Below, one piece after another: positions 39,007-48,111 of a DNA stretch of 64,000 bases. Origin of the DNA: Methylorubrum populi (GTDB lineage: Bacteria > Pseudomonadota > Alphaproteobacteria > Rhizobiales > Beijerinckiaceae). Made by a program: the position numbers and the translations under genes. How positions within the stretch are numbered: position 1 is the first letter of the stretch; each line of letters starts with the position of its first letter. A model generated the notes under the pieces. That model worked only from the letters and a program-made list of their open reading frames with translations. It was not told the DNA's origin and did no database searches. The stretch lies in NCBI GenBank assembly GCA_036946625.1, contig JAQIIU010000002.1, positions 1,054,001-1,118,000 of the forward strand, given 5' to 3'.

Positions 39007-39289
39007 GGTCAGTCGGCTCCTTGATCGATGGCTCCTGTCCGCCGCGCCGGCCCCGCATCGTCGCGAGGCGATCGAGCGTCCGGCCCGTCGAAAGACAGGC
39101 AGAAACCGGGCCAGTCGGGCCCGGTCGTTTCGTTGAAGAGATAGGAGAAGTGCGTCGAGACAATGAAGTTCGTCTCGGATCGCGAGAGTTTGAGACCGCG
39201 AAACTCAGTTTTACCGTTAAATTTCAGATCAGAATCGAAATCTGCACGATATTACCGAGACGATCCGTCCGACCCTTCTCGACGCCGGG

Positions 39290-39544
39290 TCAGCAGCGCG
39301 GACCACCCGAGGTCTGGCCGTACTGCTTCACCGGAAAGTTCTGCTGGTTGGCGTTGCCCTCGCTCGCGGAGCTGGCCGGGCAGGTCGTGTAGAGGGGGCC
39401 GTCGTGAACACCGAGCGAACCCGTGACCGCCACGTCGGACGGTGCGGCGCGACGGGTTTCGAGGTCGAACGCCATCGCGGACGAGACCGGAGCGGCAACG
39501 CCCAGGATCAAGGCGGCAACGGCAGCGGCGACGCACGTCTTCAT
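39290..39544 (-). CDS. Small exported hypothetical protein
   Basis: The 84-residue product has a signal peptide (MKTCVAAAVAALILGVAAP through SSAMA) and a short mature part with two cysteines (YTTCPAS and GGPRC at the very end). The disulfide-sized mature part of about 55 residues suggests a periplasmic or secreted peptide. GGAGGG lies about 10 bases before the ATG at 39544. The function is unknown. Confidence 0.7.
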   Translation of the reverse strand: MKTCVAAAVAALILGVAAPVSSAMAFDLETRRAAPSDVAVTGSLGVHDGPLYTTCPASSASEGNANQQNFPVKQYGQTSGGPRC

Positions 39545-39983
39545 CTGGTGTTCACCCTCCAATTTAATCCCTCGCTCCGAGAGATAATTTTCAATTCGCT
39601 TGGCGCTTATTGGTATAGGCGATCGAGCTCAGGCGTGGCGTGCCGGTACGCACCTGCCACCAGGGATTAATTTAGAGCGTTCGATTGAGCGGTCCCGGCT
39701 TCGAAGCCGGCGCGGCGGTCCAAGACCGGCGTGAAAGCGTTCGATCCGCATCGGACGTCGCCGGAGCCGAATCCTGGTCACGGCTACGGCGCAGGTCAGG
39801 CCGAGGGCGTTCGACGCCGCAGGGTCAGCGACGCGCATCCGTCCCAAAAGCGACGGTGCGATCGCGCCGTCGCCGCCCTTCCCGGCGTGCCGGGCGAGCG
39901 TAGAGGCGAAGTATTCGGGCCCCGGCTCGGGCCGCGAGCGGCCGAGCGATGGCGTTCCGCCGAAGAGCGCGGAAATGCCCCCG
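39545..39983. other. Intergenic region, no gene seen
   Basis: An A+T-richer leader (39560-39680, TTAATTTAGAGC) is followed by G+C-rich sequence with only overlapping shadow frames. No gene, terminator or repeat can be supported here. Confidence 0.4.
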
Positions 39984-40709
39984 TCAGGGCCGGTGCGGCA
40001 GCCGGGCCTGCGGTCCGGCCGGGCCGGCGAGCGCCTTCCGTTCGAGGCCCTTGTGCAGATGGACCATCAGCGCCACGCCGAACAGCGGGGTGATGAGATT
40101 GACGACCGGCACGATCGTCAGCCCGGCGAGCACGCAGCCGGCGGCGATCACCGTGAACCCATAATGCTCGCGCATCGCCCGTGCCTCCGGCAACGGCCGG
40201 AACCGGCCGGCAGCCAGCTCGAAATATTCGCGCCCGAGCAGGTAGGCGTTGGCCCCGAAGAAGGCGAAGAGGTTCACCCCCGGCACGAAGACGAGGATCA
40301 GCGCCACGAGGTTGACCAGCAGCGCCAGTCCCGCGAAGCGGACCGCCGAGCCGAGCGCCTGCCCCCACGGCAGGGCGCGCCCCGGCGGGTCGGCCGGAAA
40401 GTCGCTGCGCTCGACCACCTCGGCCACGTCGTCGAGGAAGAAGCCCGCCACGAGGATCGACACCGCGGGCATGATGTAGGCGAGCGCCACGAACAGCCCG
40501 GCACCGGCCAGGAAGAAGGCGAGCGTGTCGAGGAAGGGGTAGTCGGCCGAGATGTGATGGCTCGCCTGGAACGCCTGGATCAGCCGCGTCAGCGCGAACC
40601 ACAAGACCACCAGCAGCCCGACCGTGAGCGCCAGCGACTTGAACAGGATGCCGCGCAGGGCGGGCGAGAAAACCTGCCGCAGGGCTGCGGCGGCGGCCTT
40701 GATGAGCAT
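39984..40709 (-). CDS. EI24/CysZ-like membrane protein
   Basis: The 241-residue product has four to five hydrophobic segments and the EI24-domain layout (LFKSLALTVGLLVVLWFAL, then NLFAFFGANAYLLGREYFELAA). CysZ relatives include a sulfate permease, but many alphaproteobacterial members are uncharacterised, and no cys gene is adjacent (the sulfate ABC operon is about 5 kb away). The ATG at 40709 (MLIKAAAAALRQVF) is preferred to the frame extending to 40871. Confidence 0.8.
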   Translation of the reverse strand: MLIKAAAAALRQVFSPALRGILFKSLALTVGLLVVLWFALTRLIQAFQASHHISADYPFLDTLAFFLAGAGLFVALAYIMPAVSILVAGFFLDDVAEVVERSDFPADPPGRALPWGQALGSAVRFAGLALLVNLVALILVFVPGVNLFAFFGANAYLLGREYFELAAGRFRPLPEARAMREHYGFTVIAAGCVLAGLTIVPVVNLITPLFGVALMVHLHKGLERKALAGPAGPQARLPHRP

Positions 40710-40869
40710 CGCGCTCCCGATTCTCCGATGATCCGCGCCCGCCCGGGGCCGGGTTGTCGCCGCTCCGCCGGGACGGCGCAAGCCCCACGTCCGGGCAACG
40801 CCTGACGAAACCGGGCTCGTGCGGGCGATTGACGCGTTGCCTCGGCAAGCCGTCGCCGGAGACCCGCGC

Positions 40870-41847
40870 ATGACCCGCTTCGCCCCCGCTTCCCTCGTCC
40901 TGCTCGGCCCGCTTCTGGCCGCCGCGCCCGCATTCGCTCACGAGGTCGGCGCAGGCGCCGGTACAGGTGCCGGTACTTGGGCGGGTGCCGGTTCCGCTCC
41001 GGCCGAGCGCTCCGAGGTGGCGGTCGCAGCCCTCGACGGCAAGGCCTACGTCGTCGGCGACTACAACGGCGCGACCGAGCTGCTGATCTACGATCTCGCC
41101 GCCGATACCTGGAGCGAGGGCGCGCCGTTCCCCTATCCGGTCCACCACACCATGGCCGCCGAGCGAGGCGGGCGGATCTACGTGTTCGGCGGCTACGTCG
41201 ACGGCTGGGAGGCCACCGACAAGGTCTGGGCCTACGATCCGGGCAGGGACGCCTGGGAGCCGCGCGCCGCCATGCCGACGCCCCGCGCGGCGGGCGGAGC
41301 CGCCGTGCTCGGCGAGAAGATCCACCTCGTCGGCGGCAGCGGCTCGGGGCGCGGCAACCTGTGCTCGCACGAGGTCTACGATCCCGCCCGCGACGCCTGG
41401 ACCGGGGCCGCCGACCTGCCCACCTCCCGCGACCACCTCGCCGTGCAGACGGTCGAGGGCCGCATCGTCGCCAGCGGCGGCCGGATCGACGGCGATTCGG
41501 GCAGGAACCTGTCGGCCAATCAGGTCTACGATCCGGCGCGCGACGCCTGGAGCGAGGCGGCCCCGCTGCCGACCGCGCGCAGCGGCGCCGCCTCCGCCGT
41601 GCTCGGGCGCGAGGTCTTCGTCATCGGCGGCGAGTCGAGCCGCAAGACCTACGACGCGGTCGAGGCCTTCGACCTGCCGGCCAATCTCTGGCGCGCGCTG
41701 GCCCGGCTGCCCACCGCCCGCCACGGGTTCGGCGCGGTCACCCACAAGGGCCGCATCTACACGCTCACCGGCAGCCCGCGGCCGGGCGGTGACAAATCGG
41801 GCACCGTCGAGGTGCTCGACCCGGACGGGGCCGCGCCGGCGCGCTGA
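40870..41847 (+). CDS. Exported kelch-repeat protein
   Basis: The 325-residue protein has a signal peptide ending near AFAHE and a short Gly/Ala/Thr run. About five to six kelch repeats follow, each with the paired-Gly or GG core and a W about 15 residues later (RIYVFGGYVDGWEATDKVWAYDPGRDAWE, in parts). It should form a beta-propeller in the periplasm or on the surface. A sialic-acid-epimerase-like role is possible but not supported by context. It is divergent from the EI24 gene. Confidence 0.8.
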   Translation: MTRFAPASLVLLGPLLAAAPAFAHEVGAGAGTGAGTWAGAGSAPAERSEVAVAALDGKAYVVGDYNGATELLIYDLAADTWSEGAPFPYPVHHTMAAERGGRIYVFGGYVDGWEATDKVWAYDPGRDAWEPRAAMPTPRAAGGAAVLGEKIHLVGGSGSGRGNLCSHEVYDPARDAWTGAADLPTSRDHLAVQTVEGRIVASGGRIDGDSGRNLSANQVYDPARDAWSEAAPLPTARSGAASAVLGREVFVIGGESSRKTYDAVEAFDLPANLWRALARLPTARHGFGAVTHKGRIYTLTGSPRPGGDKSGTVEVLDPDGAAPAR

Positions 41848-41933
41848 TCGACACGGGTGCTCGATCGGGCGCTTGCCGCGGCGGGCCTCGCGGCCGACAT
41901 GAGGCGTCCCGGATCCAGAGACGCCCCGCCTCC

Positions 41934-43256
41934 ATGCGCCCCACCCCCGAGCACGCCCGCTTCCGCCCGACCGTCGCACCGCGCGTCTCGCCCCTGCCCA
42001 CCGCCCCCGACGTGGTGGTGATCGGCGCCGGCGCGGCCGGCATCGCGGCGGCGCGACGGCTGATCGAGTGCGGCCTCTCGGTCGCGGTGGTGGAGGCGCG
42101 GGAACGCGTCGGCGGCCGCGCCGTGACGACGAGCCTGCGCGGCCACGCCATCGATCTCGGCGCGCACTGGCTGCATGCCGGGCCGATCAATCCGCTCGTC
42201 GCCCTGGGGCAGACCCGCGGCGAGCCGCTGCGGCGGGCGGCGCAGGATCAGCATCTCCGGATCGGGCGCCGCCCGGGACGAGCGGCCGAGGAGGCCGCCT
42301 TCTCCCGTGCCTTCGACATCGCCGACCGGGCGATCACCCGCGCCGCCTCCCGCACCCAGGACGGGCCGGCCTCCCGCGCCCTGCCCCGCCATCTCGGGCC
42401 CTGGGGCGAGCGCATCGCCATCGTCCATGCCCTGGTCTCGGGCCGGCCCCTCGACGAGGTGTCGCTGCACGACTGGCCCAGCATGGAATACGGCGACAAC
42501 TTCTTCATCCGTGGCGGCTACGGCGCCTATCTCGCGCGGCTGGCGCTCGGGCTGCCGATCCGGCTCTCCTGCCCCGTGATCGCCCTCGACTGGTCGGGCC
42601 CGGGCGTGCGGGTGCATCTCGCCGACGGCGGACGGATCGCGGCGCGCGCGGCGATCGTCACCGTGCCGGTGCCCGTGCTCCGGACGGCCTTTCGCTTCGA
42701 TCCGCCCCTGCCCGAGCGCAGCCGCGCGGCGATCGACGGCTTCCTCGCGGGCATCTACGAGCACGTCGTGCTGCACTGGCCCTCGGCACCGTTCCATGGT
42801 CGCGACCGGCTCGCCAGCGTGGTCGGCGGACGCCACAAGCCGCCGGGCATGCTGACCCGGATCGACGGCACGCCGTTCCACTACTTCGAACTCGACGCCG
42901 CCTCCACCCGCGCGCTCGACGCGGCGCAGGCCGGCCCGGACGGGGCACGCCGCCTCGCCCGCGCGGTGCTGGCCGAGCATTTCGGCCGCGGCGCTCTCTC
43001 CGACCTCGCGATTCCCGCGGTCACCGCGTGGCGGCACGATCCCTGGTCGCGCGGCTCCTGGGCGGTCGTGCCGCCCGGGCACGCGCCCGCGCGGGAGGCG
43101 CTTCGGGAGCCGGTGGGCGAGCGGATCTGGTTCGCGGGCGAGGCCAATTCCCGCGCGCAGTGGGGCACGGCGGGCGGTGCCTTCGAGGAGGGCGTTCGGG
43201 CGGCGGATGCGGCCGCCGACCGTCTCGCACCGTCGGATCTGCGCGCGAGCGCCTGA
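41934..43256 (+). CDS. FAD-dependent amine oxidase family protein
   Basis: The 440-residue flavoprotein has the N-terminal dinucleotide-binding motif VVVIGAGAAGIAAARRL and the following ARERVGGRA. The C-terminal FAD motif includes IWFAGEANSRAQWGTAGGAFEEGV. It belongs to the flavin-containing monoamine oxidase superfamily, which oxidises amines or polyamines; the substrate is unknown. Nearby are a kelch protein and a cyclic-nucleotide-binding protein, which give no clue. Confidence 0.85.
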   Translation: MRPTPEHARFRPTVAPRVSPLPTAPDVVVIGAGAAGIAAARRLIECGLSVAVVEARERVGGRAVTTSLRGHAIDLGAHWLHAGPINPLVALGQTRGEPLRRAAQDQHLRIGRRPGRAAEEAAFSRAFDIADRAITRAASRTQDGPASRALPRHLGPWGERIAIVHALVSGRPLDEVSLHDWPSMEYGDNFFIRGGYGAYLARLALGLPIRLSCPVIALDWSGPGVRVHLADGGRIAARAAIVTVPVPVLRTAFRFDPPLPERSRAAIDGFLAGIYEHVVLHWPSAPFHGRDRLASVVGGRHKPPGMLTRIDGTPFHYFELDAASTRALDAAQAGPDGARRLARAVLAEHFGRGALSDLAIPAVTAWRHDPWSRGSWAVVPPGHAPAREALREPVGERIWFAGEANSRAQWGTAGGAFEEGVRAADAAADRLAPSDLRASA

Positions 43257-43373
43257 GCGCTGCCGCACCCGCATCCCCCTTGCATCCCCCGCCCGGATGG
43301 GCGAACCGCCGCCCCGGCAAGGGCGCACGGGCGCCCGACGGAGCGAAGGCCGGCGAGAAGCGGGGGGTTGGCG

Positions 43374-44009
43374 ATGAACTGGGTCGAGGCGATCGGCTAT
43401 CTCGGGACGGCGCTCACCGTCGCCTCCTCGGCGATGGGCACGATGATCCCGCTGCGCGTCGTCGCCCTGTGCGCGAGTTGCGCCGTCATCACCTACGGCT
43501 TCCTGATCGGCAGCGTGCCGGTGATGCTGACCGAGGCGATCCAGATCCCGTTCAATGCGTGGCGGCTCTACGAGATGGTGCGCCTCGTGCGCGAGACCGA
43601 ACGGGCGGCCTCCGGCGATCTTTCCCTCGACGGGCTGAAGGCCTTCGGCACGTCCCGGCGCTTCCGGGCCGGCGAAGTGCTGTTCCTGAAGGACGATCCC
43701 GCCCGGGAGATGTACCTGATCGAGAGCGGGCGCTTCCGCATCGCCGAGCACGGCCTCGACGTGCGACCGGGCCAGATCGTCGGCGAACTCGGCATGCTCT
43801 CGCCGGAAAACCGCCGCACCGGCTCGCTCGCCTGCGTCGAGGCGGGCAGCGCACGCTGCCTGTCCTATTCCGAGGTCAGGCAGCTCTACTACCAGAACCC
43901 GGAATTCGGCTTCTACTTCCTGAAGCTGACGAGCGAGCGCCTGTTCCAGGGCGCCGCCGACACGGTGCGGATGCAGGCCGCCGCGCCGGCCCGAAGCGAG
44001 GTGCCGTGA
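43374..44009 (+). CDS. Membrane protein with cyclic-nucleotide-binding domain
   Basis: The 211-residue protein has two or three short hydrophobic segments at the N-terminus (about 1-55). A cNMP-binding domain follows at about 90-190 (FRAGEVLFLKDDPAREMYLIESGRFRIAE, in parts, then PGQIVGELGMLSPENRRTGSL). The phosphate-binding cassette reads GELGMLSPENRRT, close to the canonical GE..LL....RTAT. There is no DNA-binding domain, so it looks like a membrane sensor rather than a Crp-type regulator. The layout is Popeye-like in outline, but no relationship is claimed. Confidence 0.78.
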   Translation: MNWVEAIGYLGTALTVASSAMGTMIPLRVVALCASCAVITYGFLIGSVPVMLTEAIQIPFNAWRLYEMVRLVRETERAASGDLSLDGLKAFGTSRRFRAGEVLFLKDDPAREMYLIESGRFRIAEHGLDVRPGQIVGELGMLSPENRRTGSLACVEAGSARCLSYSEVRQLYYQNPEFGFYFLKLTSERLFQGAADTVRMQAAAPARSEVP

Positions 44010-44012
44010 GCC

Positions 44013-44432
44013 TCAATCCGTCTGCCGCATGAAGGTCTCGGGCGTGCCCGTGCCGGCCTCCACGAACTGGATGTCGCGCGGTCCGCGCCGCGGCGTGTCG
44101 ATGGAGAGAAACACCATCGGCTCTTCCAGGATCTCCGGCACGGAATGCACCACGCCGCGCTTGAAAACCACGAGCCGGCCCGGCCCGACCTCGACCGGCG
44201 GCTCGTCGCCGAACCGCATCAGGCAGCGGCCCGACAGCGCGTAGAGGTACTCGTCGCAGGTGGTGTGAGAGTGGGGCGGCGTCGGCTTGTAGACCCGGAA
44301 GACGCGGGCGCTCGCCGTCTCGTCCTCGGTGAAGCGGTGGTCCGCCACCAGGGTCGCCGACGTCTCGGGCAGGGCACGTACGCTCTCGGCCACGTCGAAC
44401 ACCGCGTGGCCGGCCGAAAGCTGCTCGCTCAT
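44013..44432 (-). CDS. Cupin domain protein
   Basis: The 139-residue protein has a single cupin barrel. The first metal motif is PPHSHTTCDEYLYALSGRC and the second is FKRGVVHSVPEI. Cupins of this size range from isomerases to dioxygenases and small-molecule sensors, so the substrate cannot be named. It converges on the cyclic-nucleotide-binding gene with a 3-base gap. Confidence 0.82.
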   Translation of the reverse strand: MSEQLSAGHAVFDVAESVRALPETSATLVADHRFTEDETASARVFRVYKPTPPHSHTTCDEYLYALSGRCLMRFGDEPPVEVGPGRLVVFKRGVVHSVPEILEEPMVFLSIDTPRRGPRDIQFVEAGTGTPETFMRQTD

Positions 44433-44587
44433 GCTCCGATGCTCCCGCGACGCTCGGGCAAGACTGTGCCCGCCCGGCGAGGCGATGCACAGGGGCCGAT
44501 CGCGTCGCGTTTCATCAACGGGCCGGGAATGTTAGTAGGATAAGGGGGTGCCGCACGGTCCGCGGCCCGGACAGCGATGACCCGGAC

Positions 44588-44794
44588 ATGATGCGGGGAT
44601 ATGAGGGAAACGCGCAGGTCATGGCGGATGTCGCCGCCGTGATCGAGCAGGCACGGCGCGAGGGCCGCGATCTCGCCACGGCCCTGCGCATCGCCCGGGT
44701 GACGCTCGCCTATGTCAGCGGTCCCGAGCCCGAGCCGGCTCAGACCCGCGCCCTGGAGGCGATCGACCGGCAGCTTCGCGAACTGTCGGAATGA
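44588..44794 (+). CDS. Small hypothetical protein
   Basis: The product is a 68-residue helical protein (MADVAAVIEQARREGRDLATALRIARV, in parts). The internal ATG at 44621 is an equally good start and would give 57 residues. There is no recognised family or localisation signal. Confidence 0.5.
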   Translation: MMRGYEGNAQVMADVAAVIEQARREGRDLATALRIARVTLAYVSGPEPEPAQTRALEAIDRQLRELSE

Positions 44795-44816
44795 ACGGCA
44801 GTCGCCTCGGCCCGGT

Positions 44817-44927
44817 TCAACCGCCCTGCGTGATCAGCGTCACCGCCCCGAACGCCAGCACGGCGAGCACCGCCACGGCCATCAGGATCAGGGCCGCCCG
44901 CGACTCGCGTAGGTCATGGTCGTCCAT
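44817..44927 (-). CDS. Small single-pass membrane protein (36 aa)
   Basis: The 36-residue frame begins MDDHDLRESRAALILMAVAV and has one membrane segment with a charged N-terminus, which suggests an inner-membrane peptide with the N-terminus inside. The start context is only AAGG about 9 bases upstream, so this is a weaker call than the one at 38905. Confidence 0.4.
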   Translation of the reverse strand: MDDHDLRESRAALILMAVAVLAVLAFGAVTLITQGG

Positions 44928-45002
44928 GGCCCGACCTTAAGGGACGGTGCGGCGGAACGGGAGGTGCGAGTCACGCTTTCCCGGACGATGCGGGGCGGAT
45001 GT

Positions 45003-45226
45003 CTCAGAGCCTGTCTGACTGCAGTGATCCCATCTCGCCCCTCATCCTGAGGTGCCGGAGCGCAGCGGAGGCCTCGAAGGATACTCCAGGGATCGCGCGG
45101 GATCTGGAACACCCTTCGAGGCCGCTTCGCGGCGCCTCAGGATGAGGGTGGGGATGGGAGTAGGACCTTCCTCTCGCCTTGCCGTTGCCTGACGAAGACA
45201 TGGCGGCCGGTCGAACAGGCTCTCAG
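45003..45226. repeat. Family 3 repeat, copy 1
   Basis: This is a 224-bp element with inverted ends (CTCAGAGCCTGT / ACAGGCTCTCAG). The inner long palindrome is CTCATCCTGAGGTGCCG...CGGCGCCTCAGGATGAG, with GCCTCGAAGG/CCTTCGAGGC arms. Copy 2 lies in the opposite orientation at 53729, with the same outer segments (GGGATGGGAGTAGGA, CCTTCCTCTCGCCTTGCCGT). Confidence 0.85.
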
Positions 45227-45519
45227 CATCCCCGCGACGGACGTTGCCGCACAACGACGACGATGTCGTCCGGGCAGACGCCGCCGCTCTCGCCTGGGCG
45301 TTGCGCCAGGACGCCGTGCAGGGGCTGCACCGCCCAGCGCCCGTACCAGTCGCCGGCCGGAGAGAAACGGGGCCGACCCGGCAGGCCGCGGGACGGTGGC
45401 GCCTCCGCCCCGCCGACGAGGGCGAAGCGCGCATCGCCGGAGCCGTCGGCAAACAGTCCGAACAGGATCGGCCGGGCATCGCCGCTCGATGCGGCGTCGG
45501 CGAGGTCGGGCAGCGACAT
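45223..45519 (-). CDS. Hypothetical protein ending in a family 3 repeat
   Basis: The 98-residue frame starts MSLPDLADAASSGDARPILFGLF; its middle (FALVGGAEAPPSRGLPGRPRF) is followed by GDWYGRWAVQPLHGVLAQRP. Its stop TGA is the outward TGA at the end of the family 3 repeat. No family is recognised. The alternative is that it is non-coding; the composition is plausible but not decisive. The stretch 45520-45798 upstream contains no other gene. Confidence 0.35.
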   Translation of the reverse strand: MSLPDLADAASSGDARPILFGLFADGSGDARFALVGGAEAPPSRGLPGRPRFSPAGDWYGRWAVQPLHGVLAQRPGESGGVCPDDIVVVVRQRPSRGC

Positions 45520-45798
45520 TTCGAAATGCTTTCCTGAGTGCGAAACCGAACCGTCCGATTTCGGGACGGACGGCCCCATCTCTGCAAATCCGAAGCCCTC
45601 CCTTCCCGTCCCTCGGCGAAACGAACCGCTGGAGCGACGACCCGGCTGCAACCCTGGTTCGGGGATTGCTCCGGTCAGGCCGACGCCACCCGACGGCCGG
45701 CCGAACGTTCCGCGACGGGACGCAATTCGAACCGACGCGGCACCGGGAGGCGTCCTTTTCGAGACCGATCCACCCGCGAGAAGAGAAGACGTCCCTCG

Positions 45799-45945
45799 AT
45801 GAAGATCGCGCTCGACACGCTTCAGACCCAAGTCCGGCGCCGCTTTGCCGCCCTCGGCCTCGTCGGCGCCCTCGCCGTCACGGTGACGTGGTGGTTCGTC
45901 GTCGCCCGCGGCGTCTGGCTCGCCATCGAATGGGCCTCGATCTGA
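45799..45945 (+). CDS. Small membrane protein (48 aa)
   Basis: The product is a 48-residue protein with an amphipathic N-terminus (MKIALDTLQTQVRRRFAALG) and one membrane segment (LVGALAVTVTWWFVVARGVW). The ATG at 45799 follows a purine-rich GAGAAGA. It lies just upstream of the sulfate operon's control region on the same strand; a link is unproven. Confidence 0.5.
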   Translation: MKIALDTLQTQVRRRFAALGLVGALAVTVTWWFVVARGVWLAIEWASI

Positions 45946-45973
45946 AGCCTTGATCCCCCGCCTCTGCAAAAAC

Positions 45974-45989
45974 GTTCTTTCTATAGAAC
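45974..45989. promoter_or_regulatory. GTTC-N8-GAAC palindrome, distal copy
   Basis: GTTCT-TTCTAT-AGAAC is a 16-bp site with 5-bp perfect arms. It lies 229 bases before the sulfate-binding-protein gene and 162 bases from a second site of the same form. Confidence 0.4.
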
Positions 45990-46135
45990 GCAAGACATAG
46001 AGATTAGCCTTCCAAATCCTGGTTATCCGAGAGAACATCGTTCTTCCGGCCTTTGCATGGCCTCTTCCGATCGCTTCCACCCCTTGCCGCACCCCTCTCT
46101 CGCGGCTTGCCACGCTTGCGGCTTGGCTTGACATC

Positions 46136-46151
46136 GTTCGTTAAAACGAAC
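46136..46151. promoter_or_regulatory. GTTC-N8-GAAC palindrome overlapping the sulfate operon promoter
   Basis: GTTCGTT-AA-AACGAAC has perfect 7-bp arms around a 2-bp spacer. It begins three bases after a -35-like TTGACA (46128-46133), so a protein bound here would overlap the promoter. It is 51 bases before the GTG of the binding-protein gene. The regulator is unknown; a sulfur-status repressor is a reasonable guess. Confidence 0.5.
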
Positions 46152-46202
46152 ACTCCCTGCGTCATGGGCCGGCATCGGCCCCCGTTGTGGAGGCGAGACG
46201 AC

Positions 46203-47252
46203 GTGTTCGACGGCAATCCGATCAAGCTTGGTGCGGCAACGAACCGGCGTGCGGCTTTCCTGGGCCTCGCCATGGCGGCTTGCCTTGCGGCTGCCGGGAG
46301 TGCGCGGGCCCAGACCGAAATCCTCAACGTCTCCTACGACCCGACCCGCGAACTCTACCGGGACGTCAACGCCGCGTTTGCCGAGGAGTGGAAGGCCAAG
46401 ACAGGCGAGACCGTCACCGTGCGCGCCGCCCACGGCGGATCGGGTGCGCAGGCCCGCACGGTCATCGACGGCATTCCCGCCGACGTGGTGACGCTCGGCA
46501 TCCCGTCCGACATCGACGCCATCGTCAAGCTGTCGAGGAAAATCGCGCCGGACTGGCGCACCAAGCTCCCCAACGAGGGCCTGCCCTACACCTCGACCGT
46601 CGTGTTCCTCGTCCGCAAGGGCAATCCGAAGGGTGTGAAGGACTGGTCGGACCTCGCCAATCCGGACGTGAAGGTCATCACCCCGAACCCCAAGACTTCG
46701 GCGGGCGGGCGCTGGAACTTCCTCGCCGCCTGGGGCTACGCCTACGAGAAGGAGGGCAAGGACAAGGAGAAGGCCAACGCCTTCGTCGGCTCGCTCTACA
46801 AGAACGTGCCGGTGCTCGATACCGGCGCCCGCGGCTCGACCGTGACCTTCGCCCAGCGGGGGCTCGGCGACGTCCTCCCGACCTGGGAGAACGAGGCGTT
46901 CCTGGTCCTGGAGGAGTTCGGCAAGGACAGGTTCGACATCGTGGTGCCGCCGACCTCGATCTACGCCGAGCCGCCGGTGGCGATCGTCGACGCCAACGTC
47001 GACAGACGAGGCACGCGCAGGCAGGCCGAGGCCTACCTGCAGTTCCTCTACGGCGACAAGGCGCAGGCGATCTTCGCCAAGCACCACTATCGTCCGATCA
47101 GGCGCGAGGCGGCCAAGCCCGAGGATCTGGCGCTGCTGCCGGAGATCAGGCTGTTCAAGATCGAGGACCTTCAGGGCTCCTGGGACGACATCCAGAAGAC
47201 CAATTTCGACAATGGCGGCGTGTTCGACCAGTTGAGCAGGGCCGGACGCTGA
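46203..47252 (+). CDS. cysP: Sulfate/thiosulfate ABC transporter substrate-binding protein
   Basis: The 349-residue periplasmic protein has a signal peptide (RRAAFLGLAMAACLAAAGSARAQ). The sulfate-binding fold shows LNVSYDPTRELYRDVN, the AHGGSGAQARTVIDGIPADVVTL segment and NPKTSAGGRWNFLAAWGYA. It could equally be named sbp. The GTG at 46203 is used because GGAGGCGAG stands 5 bases upstream. It is the first gene of an operon with cysT, cysW and cysA, and starts 51 bases after a palindrome. Confidence 0.92.
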   Translation: MFDGNPIKLGAATNRRAAFLGLAMAACLAAAGSARAQTEILNVSYDPTRELYRDVNAAFAEEWKAKTGETVTVRAAHGGSGAQARTVIDGIPADVVTLGIPSDIDAIVKLSRKIAPDWRTKLPNEGLPYTSTVVFLVRKGNPKGVKDWSDLANPDVKVITPNPKTSAGGRWNFLAAWGYAYEKEGKDKEKANAFVGSLYKNVPVLDTGARGSTVTFAQRGLGDVLPTWENEAFLVLEEFGKDRFDIVVPPTSIYAEPPVAIVDANVDRRGTRRQAEAYLQFLYGDKAQAIFAKHHYRPIRREAAKPEDLALLPEIRLFKIEDLQGSWDDIQKTNFDNGGVFDQLSRAGR

Positions 47253-47256
47253 TCGT

Positions 47257-48111
47257 ATGGGCGAGCCTGCGAAACCCCGGCGGCGCTTCCGCCAGAAGAG
47301 CGTGATCCCCGGTTTCGGGATCACGCTCGGCTACACGCTGACCTGCCTCGGGCTGATCGTGCTGCTGCCGCTCGCCACCCTCGTGGTGCAGGCCTCGGGG
47401 CTCGGCCTGTCCGGCATCTGGGCGGTGGCCTCCGACCCGCGGGTCTTCAGTGCGCTGCGGGTCAGCTTCGGCGTGTCGCTGCTCGCGGCGCTCACGGCCT
47501 CGGTGTTCGGCGGCATCGTCGCCTGGGTGCTGACCCGCTACGACTTCCCCGGACGCAAGCTCGCCGACGCGGTGGTCGACCTCCCCTTCGCCCTGCCGAC
47601 GGCGGTGGCGGGCATTGCGCTCGCCTCGCTCTACGCGCCGAACGGCCTGGTCGGCGCGCAACTCGCCAAGGTCGGCATCGAGGCGGCCTACACGCCGCTC
47701 GGCATCTTCATCGCCATGGTCTTCATCGGCCTGCCCTTCGCGGTCCGCACGGTGCAGCCGCTGATCGCCGAGATCGACAAGGAAGTCGAGGAAGCCTCCG
47801 CCATCCTCGGCGCGTCGCGGATCGCGACCCTGACCAAGGTGGTGCTGCCGCCGCTGATCCCGGCGGTGCTGACCGGCTTCGCCCTCGCCTTCGCCCGGGG
47901 CGTCGGCGAGTACGGCTCGATCATCTTCATCGCCGGAAACCTGCCCTACGTCTCCGAGATCGCGCCGCTGCTCATCGTCATCAAGCTCTCGGAATTCGAC
48001 TACGCGGGCGCGAGCGCCATCGCCGTGATCATGCTGGCGATTTCCTTTCTGACCCTGCTCGCGATCAACCTGATCCAGGCGTGGAGCCGGAGGAGGTTCG
48101 GCTATGTCTGA
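47257..48111 (+). CDS. cysT: Sulfate ABC transporter permease CysT
   Basis: The 284-residue inner-membrane permease has about six hydrophobic segments and the EAA loop ([30 protein letters not shown]) that contacts the ATPase. CysT forms a heterodimer with CysW. It starts 4 bases after the binding-protein gene's stop and overlaps cysW by 8 bases. Confidence 0.94.
   Translation: MGEPAKPRRRFRQKSVIPGFGITLGYTLTCLGLIVLLPLATLVVQASGLGLSGIWAVASDPRVFSALRVSFGVSLLAALTASVFGGIVAWVLTRYDFPGRKLADAVVDLPFALPTAVAGIALASLYAPNGLVGAQLAKVGIEAAYTPLGIFIAMVFIGLPFAVRTVQPLIAEIDKEVEEASAILGASRIATLTKVVLPPLIPAVLTGFALAFARGVGEYGSIIFIAGNLPYVSEIAPLLIVIKLSEFDYAGASAIAVIMLAISFLTLLAINLIQAWSRRRFGYV

Noticed and set aside
40870..41847. 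Kelch protein as a sialic-acid mutarotase
   Set aside because: Beta-propeller repeats are clear, but no sialic-acid genes are nearby and the diagnostic residues could not be identified.
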